From Phytohabitans flavus (GTDB taxonomy: Bacteria; Actinomycetota; Actinomycetes; Mycobacteriales; Micromonosporaceae), in NCBI RefSeq assembly GCF_011764545.1, contig NZ_AP022870.1, forward strand, positions 3,518,001-3,582,000: a DNA stretch of 64,000 bases, given 5' to 3'. Shown here in pieces: positions 42,537-53,750 of this stretch. The position numbers were made by a program, and so were the translations under genes. Numbering within the stretch: the stretch's first letter is position 1; each line of letters starts with the position of its first letter. The notes under the pieces were generated by a model that was not told where the DNA came from, searched no databases, and saw only the letters and a program-made list of their open reading frames with translations.

Positions 42537-45500
42537 CTACCACTCCACCTCGGTGTCGTTCCAGTCCTGCAGGACCTGCGCCTTCTCGTGCTCGGACAGG
42601 TACGTGGCCCGGGCGTCGCCGTCCGGGTCGGCGGCCATCGCCTCCAGCACCGCCCGGTACATGCCGGCCAGCCGTTCCGCCGCGCCCTGCTCGAGGCCGG
42701 TGCTGATCGCGCGCAGCACCAGGTACCCGGGCTGGGTGGCGACCGTCATCGTGAACTCGTTGGTGCCCTCGCCGGCCCCGCCGCGGACGTCCACCCGGCC
42801 GGTGTCGACCTGGTGGAAGTCCTGGTAGCGGAACATGATGTCGAACAGTCGGTGCCCGCCGGCCTGCCGCTGGATCGCCGGCAGCGGGTAGCGGCGGTGG
42901 GCGTACACCTCCGCCTCCCGGTCGAAGACCTGCCGAACGAGGTCACGCCAGGTCTTGGCGACGGCGGTGTCGTGGGCGAACGGCAGGGTGTTGAGGTACA
43001 TGCCGTACACCCGCTCGGCGCCCGGCGCTTCCGGCCGGGCGCTGTAGAGCACGCCGGTGTGGAACGCCGGCTCGTTGGTGACCGAGCTGAGCACCTTGAG
43101 GTGGGCGGCGAGCAGCACCGCCTTGAACGACGTGCCGGTTTCGGTGGCGAGTGCCCGCAGCGGCTCCTCGATGTCCCGGAAGACGATCGGGAGCTTGAGG
43201 TCCTCGCGCGCCCCTTCCGGGCCGACTCCCCAGTCCGGGGGCAGCACGCACGGGGCGAACCTGTCGACGACGTCCTGCCAGTAGCCCTTGTCCTCGTCGG
43301 ACTCCAGCGCGGCGAGTTCGGCGGAGATGAAGTCCGCGTACCGGACGGCCGGTGTCTCGTACGGCTGTGCCGGCGTGCCGTCGACGTTCCGCCGGTAGAG
43401 GTCGAGCACCTCCATCAGCAGCGAGTGCTGGCTCCAGCCTTCGGTGATGGCGTGGCAGTGGGTGAAGCCGAGCCGCCACGCCTCGTCGCTCTCGACCAGG
43501 GCGGAGATCCGCAGCAGCGGCGGCGCCTCGAGGTCGAAGAGGTTGGCCCGCTCCCGGGCGATGTGCTCGCGTACCGCCTGCTCGACGCCGCCCTCGTCCA
43601 GCCCGCGCAGGTCGTGGACGGTGACCGGCAGGTCGGCCGACGCGTGGACGATCTGGAGCGGCAGGCCGTACCGGTCGAGGTCGAACGAGGTCCGCAGCAT
43701 CTCGTGCCGCTCGACCACGGTTCGGGCCGCGGCGCGCAGGGCGTCGACGTCGAACGGCCGGCCGTCGCGGATGAGGAACGTCGCGGCGTTGTGGTACCGG
43801 GCCGCCCGCTCGTCGGCGAGCATCTCGACGAGCATGCCGAGCTGCACCTGCGACAGCGGGTACGCGTCGACCACGTCCTCGGGGAGCCGCTCCCGCACGT
43901 CCGCCCCGACGAGCGTGAACGGTGCGACCGCGGCCGCCTCGGTGAAGGTGCCACCGCTGGACAGCGCGGTCGCGAGTGCGGCGACGGTGCGGTGGGTGAA
44001 GACGTCGCGGACACCGGCTTCGAAGCCCGCCGCCCGCAACGCGCCCACGAGTGCGATGGCCCGGATGGAGTGGCCGCCGATGTCGAAGAAGCTGTCCTCC
44101 ACCGACACCCGCTCCGCGCCGAGCACCTCGCACCAGATGGCCGCGATCCGCTCCTCGGTGGCCGTACGCGGTGCGACGTACGCCCGCTCGTCGGTGGCGC
44201 CGTCCGGGTCGGGCAGGGCCCGCCGGTCGACCTTGCCGTTGGCGTTCAGCGGGATGCGCTCCACGCCGACCACAGTGGACGGGACCATGTACTCGGGCAG
44301 CGTCCGTCCACAGTGGTCCTTGACGTCGGTGGAGCCGACGACGTAGGCGACGATGCGGTCCTCGTGCACCACGACCGCGGCGTCGCGCACGTCGGGGTGG
44401 TCGAGCAGGATCGCGCGGATCTCGCCCAGCTCCACCCGGTACCCGCGGATCTTGACCTGGTCGTCGATCCGGCCGAGGAACTCCACGTTCCCCTCGGCGG
44501 ACCAGCGGGCCAGGTCGCCGGTGCGGTAGAGGCGGCCGCCGACCGAGCCGAACGGATCGGGCAGGAACTTCTCGGCGGTCAGCTCGGGCCGGTTGACGTA
44601 GCCTCGGGCCACGCCGGTGCCGCCGACGTACAGCTCGCCGACCACGCCGGCGGGGACTGGGCGCAGGTGGCGGTCCAGCACGAACATCGTCATGTTGGGT
44701 AGTGGCCGGCCGATCGGCACCACGTCAGCACCCTGCGGCCCCGAAATCGGGAAGATACAGGTACCGACGCTCGCCTCGGTCGGGCCGTACTCGTTGACAA
44801 GGTTGCCGTCACCCAGCACCGCGCGCCACTTCTCCGCGACCGGGCCGGGCAACGCCTCACCAGCGACCACAATCACCGGTGCGTAGTCCGGCGAAGGCTC
44901 AAGAATCTCCAAGTGACCAGGCGTCAGCTTGATGAAGCTGAACGGCGCCGCACTCCGCAGGTGGGTCGACAGCTCGTCAAGCTCCACCGCAGGCGGCAGC
45001 ATCCACAACCGCTGACCCGACACCAGCGGCGCCCACAGGTTCGGCACCACCAGGTCGAACGCGACCGACGAGAACAACGGCGCACCACCCGAACCACGCG
45101 ACGCCAGCACCTCCGCCGCCCACTGCACATGGTTCGACAAACCGCGATGCGTGATGGCCACACCCTTGGGCCGACCCGTCGAGCCGGACGTGAAGATGAC
45201 GTACGCGAGGCGGTCCAGGTCGTCGACCCGCTCCGGTGCGGTGGCGGGCTCTCCGGCGGCATCGGTGAGGACAGTGTCCACTGTGAAGCGGTCTACATAG
45301 GACGCCTGGGTGACCGCGACCCGTACGTCCGCGTCGGCCAGCATGCGGTCGATCCGCTCGGCCGGGAAGGCGGGGTCGAGCGGCACGTACGCGCCGCCTG
45401 CCTTCCACACCGCGAGCATCGCGACTACGAGGTCGGCGCCCCGGTCGAGCAGCACCGCCACGAGCGAGTCCGGCCCCACGCCCCGCCCGCGCAGGTGGTG

Positions 45501-48500
45501 GGCCAGCTGGTTGGCGCGGGCGTCCAGGTCGGCGTACGTGACCCGGGTGCCGCCCACCTCCACCGCCGTCGCGCCGGGCGACGTGGCCGCCCGCTCCTCC
45601 ACCAGCTCCAGGACCGAGCGGCCGACCATGGTGCCGGGGTTGTGGCTCCACTCCATCAGCAGCCGGTCCCGCTCGCCGCCGGGCAGGAATGTCTCCCGCG
45701 CGTCGCCGTCGAGGTCGGCCGCGATCGCTTCCAGCACCACGCGGTACATCCGGCCGATCCGCTCGGCGTTGCCCGGGCTGAGCGTGTGCGTGTCGACGGT
45801 GAGCACCAGGCCGCTGGCCCGGGCGGCGACCGCGAGCCCGAACTCGGTGGCGCCCTCGCCCACGCCGGACTCGGCGTCGACCACGTCGGTCTCCGCCTGG
45901 GCCTGCTGGAGGTCGAGGTAGCTGAACCGGACGTCGAGCAGGCGAGCGCCGTCGCCGAGGTCACGCTGGATCACCGGCATCGGGAAGCGCCGGTGCGGCC
46001 ACAGCTCACCCTCGCGGTCGTACGCCTGGCCGACCGCCTCCCGCCACGTGGTGGCGGTGCCGTCGTGGGCGAACGGGAGCGTGTTGAGGTACATGCCGTA
46101 CACCCGCTCAGCGCCGGCCACCTCGGGCCGGCCGCTGGACACGAGGCCGGTGTAGAACGCCGGCTCGTCGGTGAGCTGGCTCATCACCTTCAGGTGCGCG
46201 GCGTGCAGCACCGCCTTCAGCGAGGCGCCGGCCTCGCTCGCCCGGGACCGCAGCGTCTCGCTCAGGTCGGCGAGCGGGACGTTCACCGTGTACGCCCGGC
46301 GCGGCGTGTCGCCGTCGTCGCCCCAGCCGGCGGGCAGGTGGAACCGGGCGTACCGGTCCACGATCCCCTGCCAGTACCCACGGTCCTCAGTGGACTCGAC
46401 GGCGGCGATCTCGGCGGCGACGAAGTCCGCGTACCGCAGCGCCGGCACCTCGCGCACCGGCGGTTGCCCGCCGCCGCGCACGCCGAGGTACGCCTCGACG
46501 AGCTCCATCAGCAGCGAACGGTGGCTCCAGCCCTCGGTGATCGGGTGGCAGACGCTGACCGACATCCACCACGCCTCGTCGCTCTCCACCTGCGCGGCGA
46601 CCCGCAGCAGCGGCGCCCTGGTGAGGTCGAAGAGGGTGGCCCGCTCCCGTGCGGTGAAGTCGCGGATCGCCTGGCGCAGCGCGTCCGCGTCGAGGCCGCG
46701 CAGGTCGCGTACCTCGATCGGGATCGTGGCGGTGCGGTGGACGAGCTGCATCGGCACGCTCAGCCCGTCCAGGTCGAACGAGGTCCGGAGCATCTCGTGC
46801 CGGGCGACGACCGCAGCCGCAGCCGTGCGCAGGGCCTCGACGTCGAACGGGCGGCCGTCGCGGATCCGGAACGTAGTGGTGTTGTGGTACTTGTTCACGC
46901 TGTCGTCGGCCAGCATCTCGACGAGCATGCCGAGCTGCACCTGGGCCAGCGGGTACGCGTCGACGAGCCCGTCCGGCAGGGCGGCCCGGTCGGCGGCGTC
47001 GATCAGCGCGAACGGCGCCACCAGGGCGTCGTCCTCGGTGGCGGCGCTCGAGGTGGGCAGCGCGGCGGCGAGGGCGGCGACGGTGCGGTGGGTGAAGACG
47101 TCGCGGACGCCGGCGTCGAAGCCCGCCGCCCGCAGCGCCCCGACGAGTGCGATGGCCCGGATGGAGTGGCCGCCGATGTCGAAGAAGCTGTCCTCCACCG
47201 ACACCCGCTCCGCGCCGAGCACCTGGCACCAGAGCGCGGCGATGCGCTCCTCGACCGGGTTGCGCGGGGCGATGTACTCACGCTCGTCCGTGGCGCCGTC
47301 CGGGTCGGGAAGCGCCCGCCGGTCGACCTTGCCGTTGGCGTTCAACGGGATCCGCTCCACCGCGATCACCGTCGACGGCACCATGTACTCCGGCAGGGTC
47401 CGTCCACAGTGGTCCTTGACATCCGTGGACCCGACCACGTAGGCGACGATGCGGTCCTCGTGCACCACGACCGCGGCGTCGCGCACCTCGGGGTGGTCGA
47501 GCAGGATCGCGCGGATCTCGCCCAGCTCCACCCGGTACCCGCGAATCTTGACCTGGTCGTCGATCCGGCCAAGGAACTCGATGTTGCCGTCCACGGACCA
47601 GCGCACCAGGTCGCCGGTGCGGTACATCCGCGCGCCGGGCGACCACGGGTCGGGCAGGAACTTCTCGGCGGTCAGCTCGGGCCGGTTGACGTAGCCTCGG
47701 GCCACGCCGGTGCCGCCCACGTACAGCTCGCCGGCGACCCCGACCGGGAGGGGCCGCAGGTCGGCGTCGAGGACGCGCATGGTCATGTTGGGTAGCGGCC
47801 GGCCGATCGGCACCACGTCAGCACCCTGCGGCCCAGAGACCGGGAAGATACAGGTACCGACGCTCGCCTCGGTCGGGCCGTACTCGTTGACAAGGTTGCC
47901 GTCCCCCAGCACCGCACGCCACTTCTCCGCGACCGGCCCAGGCAACGCCTCACCAGCCACCACGATCACCGGCGCATACTCGGGCGAAGGCTCAAGAATC
48001 TCCAGGTGACCAGGGGTCAGCTTGATGAAGCTGAACGGCGCCGCACCCCGCAAGTGGGCCGACAGCTCGTCAAGCTCCACCGACGGCGGCAGCATCCACA
48101 ACCGCTGACCCGACACCAGCGGCGCCCACAGATTCGGCACCACCAGGTCGAACGCGACCGACGAGAACAACGGCGCACCACCCGAACCACGCGACGCCAG
48201 CACCTCCGCCGCCCACTGCACATGGTTCGACAAACCGCGATGCGTAACCGCCACACCCTTCGGCCGACCCGTCGAACCCGACGTGAAGATGGCATACGCC
48301 AGACGGTCCGGGTCGTCGTCGCGGGCCGGTGCGGTCGAGGGGCGCGGGCGATGAGGCGGCGGTCCCGGTCCACCATGAGCACGTCACCGGTGAACCGGTC
48401 GGCGAAAGCCTCCTGGGTGACGACCGCCCGCGCGCCGGCGTCGGCCATCATGGCTTCGATCCGCTCGGCCGGGAAGGCGGGGTCCAGCGGCACGTACGCC

Positions 48501-51500
48501 GCGCCCGCCTTCCAGACGCCGAGCAGGGCGGCGGGCAGGTCCAGGCCCCGCTCCAGCAGCACACCGACCAGCGCCTCCGGCCCGACGCCGAGGCTGCGCA
48601 GGTGGTGCGCGTACCGGTTGGCGCGGGCGTCCAGCTGCTCGTAGGTCAGCTCGGTGTCGCCGCAGCGGACCGCGGTCGCGGCCGGGGTGGCGGCGGCCTG
48701 CCGCTCGAAGAGCGCCAGCACCGAGGCGTCCGTGAACTGCGCCGCCGAGTCGTTCCAGTCGGTGACCACGCGGCGCAGCTCGCCATCGGGCAGGTACGTG
48801 GCCGAGGCGTCGCCGTCCGGGTCGGCCGCCATCGCTTCCAGCACCGCGCGGTACATGGCGCCGACGCGGTCCACATTGGAGCGGCTGAGGAAGTGGTTGT
48901 TGGCGCTCAGCACGCAGAAGCCGGCCCGGGTGGAGACGCCGAGCGGAAACTCGGTCGGGCTGTCGTCGATCGTCGCGGCGTAGTCCACCACGTCCGCGTC
49001 GACCTGGCGGAAGTCCTGGTAGCTGAAGCGGACGTCGACAAGCCGCTCGCCGCCGCCGAACTCGCGCTGCATCGCGGCGAGCGGGAAGCGGCGGTGCGGC
49101 CAGACCTCGATCTCCCGGGCGAAGACCGACCGGACGAGGTCCCGCCAGGTGCGGGCGCCTCGGTCGTAGCCGAACGGAAGCGGGTTGAGGTAGACGCCGG
49201 CGACCCGGTCCGCGCCGGTCGCTTCCGGCCGGGCGTTGGTGACGAGTCCGGTGTGGAAGGCGGGCTCCTCGGTGAGCTGGCTCATCACCTTGAGGTGTGC
49301 GGCGTGCAGCACCGCCTTGATGGGCACCTCGGCGGCGGAGGCCAGCTCGCGCAGCCGCTGCTCCAGGTCCCGGTACGGCACCCACACCTTGTGCACGCCG
49401 CGCGGGGTCGACGGGTCGTCGCCCCAGCCGGTCGGGAGGGTGAACTTCGCGTACCGCTCGACGGTCCCCTGCCAGTGCGCCCGGTCCGCCTCGTCGTCCA
49501 ATGCGGACAGTTCGGCGGCGACGAAGTCGGCGTAGCGCACGGCGGCCGGTGCGGCCGGCTCCGGCTCCCGCCCGTCCCGGTACGCCTTGTAGGCGCCGAC
49601 CAGCTCCATCAGCAGCGAGTGGTGGCTCCAGCCCTCGAGGACCGCGTGGCACTCGGTGAGCGTCAGCCACCAGCCGTCGTCGCAGGCGTGCGCGTGGAAG
49701 CGGACCAGCGGCGGCTGGGAGAGGTCGAAGAGCTGGGCCCGTTCGGCAGCCATGAAGGCGCGCAGCGAACGCTCCAGCTCCTCGCCGGACAGGCCCGGCA
49801 GCTCCCGGTGGCCGACGACAGGCTCGGCGGTGCCGTGCACGAGCTGGAGGGGTGTGGAGAACGTGTCCAGCGCGAACGAGGTACGCAGCACCTCGTGCCG
49901 CGCCACGACAAGCTGGGCCGCGCGGGCGAACGCCGCCGGCGAGAACGGCTCACCGTCGGCGATCCGGAAGCAGGTCGAGTTGTGGTAGTGGTGCCGGCCG
50001 TCGTCGGCGAGCATCTCCACGACCATGCCGAGCTGCACCTGGGCCAGCGGGTACGCGTCCACGACGCCGTCCGGCAGCGCGGCCCGGTCCTCGGCGGAGA
50101 TGAGCGCGAACGGCTGGACGCCGGGCGCGGGCGCCTCGGCTGCCGGTCCGGCCTCGCCCAGGAACGCGGCGAGCTGGGCCACGGTGCGGTGGGCGAAGAC
50201 GTCCCGTACCGCCACGTCGTACCCGGCCTCGCGGAGGGCGCCGACCAGCGCCACCGCGCGGATCGAGTCGCCGCCGAGGTCGAAGAAGCCGTCGTCCACG
50301 CCGACCCGGTCGACCCCGATCACCTGCCGCCAGATCGCGGCCATCCGCTCTTCTTCGGGGGTACGTGGGGCTACGTAGTCCCGCTCCGCGGAGAGCGCGG
50401 TACGGTCCACACTGGGCAGTGCGGCCCGGTCCAGCTTGCCGTTGGCGGTCAGCGGGATCTTCCCCAGCGGCACGAACGCCGACGGGATCATGTACTCGGG
50501 CAGCGTGCGGGCCAGCAGCGCGCGCAGCTCCCCCGGCGACGGCACCGCGTCCCGGGTCGGCACCGCGTAGCCGACCAGCCGCCGGTCGCCGGGCTGGTCC
50601 TCGCGGACCACCACCACCGCTTCCCGGACCTGCGGATGGGCGGTCATCGCCGCCTCGATCTCGCCGAGCTCGATGCGGAAGCCGCGGATCTTCACCTGGT
50701 GGTCGATGCGGCCGAGGAACGACATGCTCCCGTCCGGCTCGCGGCGGGCCAGGTCGCCGCTCTTGTACAGGCGGGCGCCGGGCGGGCCGAACGGGTCGGG
50801 TACGAACCGCTCGGCGGTCAGCTCCGGCCGGTTGAGGTAGCCGCGGGCCACGCCCGGCCCGCCGACGTAGATCTCGCCGGGCACCCCGATCGGCGCCACG
50901 TTGCCGTCCGCGTCGAGCAGGTAGACCTGAAGGTCACGCAGCGGGTGCCCGACCGGGTTGGGGGCGCCCGGCACGAGGTCGGCCGGGACCAGCCGGTAGT
51001 ACGTGGTGTGCACGGTGGTCTCGGTGATGCCGTACATGTTGAGCAGCAGCGTGCGGTCGAGGTCTCGGCGGGCGACCCAGGGCGCCAGCTCCTGCACCTC
51101 CAGCTTCTCGCCGGCGAAGACCACGGCCCGCAGCGCGAGCGCGTCGATCCGCCGGTCGCCCTCGCCGGCCAGGGCCACCAGGCCGCGGAACGCCGTCGGG
51201 GTCTGGTTGAGCACGGTCACCCGGTGCGCGACGAGCAGGTCGAGGAAGTCTTCCGGCGACCGGGTCACCGCCTGTGGCACCACGACAAGCTTGCCGCCGT
51301 AGAGCAGTGAGCCCCACAGCTCCCAGACCGAGACGTCGAAGGCGTACGAGTGGAACAGCGGCCACACGTCCGTGTCGCCGAACGCGTAGTGCTCCTCGGC
51401 GGTGGTGAGCAGCCGCAGCACGTTGCCGTGGGTGAGGCAGACGCCCTTGGGACGGCCGGTCGAGCCGGAGGTGTAGATGACGTAGATGAGGTTGTCCGGA

Positions 51501-53422
51501 GTGGACACCGGTACCGGGTTGTCGGCGGGGCGGGCGGCGAGGGCGGCGGCGTCCTCCGCGCCGTCCAGCACGACGAACCGTCCGGAGTGGATGGTGCGCA
51601 GCTTCTCGGTGTGCGCGGCGGTGGTGACCACGACCGGTGCGGCGGTGTCGGCGAGCATGAAGGCGAGCCGGTCGGCCGGGTATGCCGGGTCGAGCGGCAG
51701 GTACGCGGCGCCGGACTTGAGCACGCCGAGCAGCGTGGGCACGAGGTCGATGCCGCGGTCCAGCGAGACACCGACGAGCGTCTCCGGGCCGGCACCCAGC
51801 TCGCGCAGGTGGTGGGCGAGGCGGTTGGCGCGCTCGTTCAGCTCGGCGTAGGTGAGGCTCTGCTCGCCGAAGACCACCGCGACCGAGTCGGGGCAGGTCG
51901 CCGCGCGCCGCTCGAACGCCTCGTGCACGCAGATTTCCGGCGCGTCGAGGAGCTGGATGGGCGGCGCGACGATCGCCAGCTCGCCCGCGTCCAGCATCAC
52001 GTGGTGGGACAGCGGCACGTCCGGCGCGGCCGTGACCCGGTCGAGCAGCCGCACCAGGTGCCAGGTCATGCGCTCCACTGTGGAGCGGTCGAAGAGCGCC
52101 TTGACGTACTCCAGGGTGCCGCGCAGCGTACCGTCGGCGGCTTCCTCCACCTGGAGGGTCACGTCGAAGCGGGCCACCCGGGACGGGGCGGTGAGCGCCT
52201 CGACCGCCAGCCCGGGCAGGTCGAAGCCGGCGGCGCGCTCCTCGTGCATCGTGAACGCGGCCTGGAACAGCGGCGTGCGGGACATGTCCCGCTGCGGCTG
52301 GAGCTCGTCGACCAGCCGGGCGAACGGCACGTCCTGGTGGTCGAAGGCGCCCAGCACGGTCTCCCGCGTGCGCCCCAGCAGCTCGGCGAACGAGGGGTCG
52401 CCCTCGGCCCGTCCACGCATGACGAGGCTGTTGATGCCGTACCCGATGAGGCGCTGTACCTCCGGCTGCGTGCGCCCGGAGACGACCGTGCCCACCGGCA
52501 CGTCGGTGCGGCCGGTGTACCGGCCGAGCAGCACCTGGTAGCCGGCGAGCAGTGTCATGAAGAGCGTGGTGCCGTGCTCGGCGCTCACCTTGCGCAGCCG
52601 CTCGGTCAGCGCGGCGGGGAACGCGAACGGCACCGCGTCCCCTTCCCAGCTGCGGGTGGCCGGGCGGGGGTGGTCGGTCGGCAGGTCCAGCGGCGGTACG
52701 CCGTCGAGCTGCCCGCGCCAGTAGTCCAGGTGCCGGCGGAGCACGTCGCCGGTCAGGTGCGCGCGCTCCCAGGCGGCGTAGTCGGCGAACTGCACCGGCA
52801 GCGGGGCCAGAGCTGCCTCGGCGTCGCCGTAGAGAGCGCCCAGCTCCTCCGCGAAGACGCGCACCGACCAGGCGTCGCAGGCCACGTGGTGGAAGACCAC
52901 GACCAGGATGTGGTCGTCGGCGGCGAGGCGCAGCAGGCTCGCCCGTACCGGGTGCTCCCGCTCCAGGTCGAACGGCTCGCCCGGCGCGGCCGCCGCCAGC
53001 TCGGCCGCCCGCGGCTCGCGCTCCACTGTGGGCAGTGTGGTGAGGTCCTCGACGGGCAGGGCGAACGGCGCCGGCGGGTCGATCACCTGTACCGGCTCGG
53101 CGCCGTCCAGCGCGTACCGGGTGCGCAGGATCTCGTGCCGGGCGACGAGGCCGTCGAACGCCCGCCGCAGCGCGTCCACGTCGAGCGGGCCGCGCAGCCG
53201 CAGGGCGACCGGGACCACGTACTCCCAGCTGTCCGGCTCCAGCCGGCTGAGAAACCACATCTGCTGCTGCCCGTACGACAGCGGCAGCGGGCCGGTGCGG
53301 TCCACCGGCTCCAGGCGGCGGCCCTTCTCGGCGCGGCCGGCCCCTCCCGCGAGCCGGGCACGGATCAGCTCCTCGCGGAGCGCGTCCGCCCGCTCGGTCG
53401 TCTGCACTCCACCGGTGCTCAT
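42537..53422 (-). CDS. nonribosomal peptide synthetase, C-A-T-C-A-T-C-A-T-C (one-base frameshift)
   Basis: With one base restored at the GGGG run 48339-48342 this is a single 3628-residue NRPS. Order and rough positions: C1 45-480 (HHVACDAWS), A1 498-1010, T1 Ser near 1050 (LGGDSIRAV), C2 1120-1550 (CHAVLEGWS), A2 1566-2050 (frameshift at about 1694), T2 near 2085 (IGGHSIRAI), C3 2155-2590 (CHPITEGWS), A3 2603-3080, T3 near 3117, C4 3188-3628 (CHAITEGWS). Manual pocket readings: A1 D-V-W-N-V-A-M-V-H-K (Thr-like); A2 and A3 both D-L-P-K-V-A-E-V-G-K (Asn/Asp-like). No epimerase or methyltransferase domain is seen. It starts with a C domain, so it either acylates the first residue or receives a chain. 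ATG 53422 follows GAGGAG. MbtH is encoded directly upstream. Confidence 0.9.
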
Positions 53423-53450
53423 CGCCACTCCTCGTGCTCGCGGTAGGGAA

Positions 53451-53651
53451 CTAGGCCGCCTGCTCCATGCGGCGGCGCAGGCTCAGCGGGCGCATGTCGG
53501 TCCACACCTCGGCGATCCGCGCGAGGCACTCCTGCTTGGTCCCCTCGGTGCCCTCGGCGTGCCAGCCGGCGGGAAGCTCGCGGTCGGCGGCCCAGATCGA
53601 GTACTGCTCCTCGTCGTTGACGACGACGCGGTAGGTCAGCTCATCAGTCAT
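53451..53651 (-). CDS. mbtH: MbtH-like protein
   Basis: The 66-residue protein shows the MbtH consensus: [20 protein letters not shown] with [18 protein letters not shown] and [14 protein letters not shown]. MbtH proteins bind NRPS adenylation domains and are often needed for their solubility or activity. It is 28 bp upstream of the NRPS start and the first gene after the hairpin at 53694-53731, so it likely opens the NRPS transcript. One variation: the usual SIWP-x proline is Ala ([10 protein letters not shown]). Confidence 0.96.
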   Translation of the reverse strand: MTDELTYRVVVNDEEQYSIWAADRELPAGWHAEGTEGTKQECLARIAEVWTDMRPLSLRRRMEQAA

Positions 53652-53693
53652 GCGGTGAGCATCGCGGGGGCGCTATATCTGCCCTATAACAGC

Positions 53694-53731
53694 GATCAGG
53701 GAGCGGCCACGGGGATGGCCGCTCCCTGATC
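53694..53731 (-). terminator. strong hairpin between the MacB-type exporter operon and mbtH
   Basis: A perfect 16-bp stem (53694-53709 with 53716-53731, arm GATCAGGGAGCGGCCA) and 6-base loop lie 20 bp past the permease stop and 43 bp before the mbtH start. It would end the exporter transcript and separate NRPS expression from it. Confidence 0.85.
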
Positions 53732-53750
53732 GGGGATGGGAAAGGTCTGT

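Noticed and set aside
39813-51310. Very long open frames (700-990 codons) on the plus strand opposite the NRPS genes
   Set aside because: Their composition is that of a codon-position shadow; the minus strand encodes uninterrupted C, A and T domains with all motifs.
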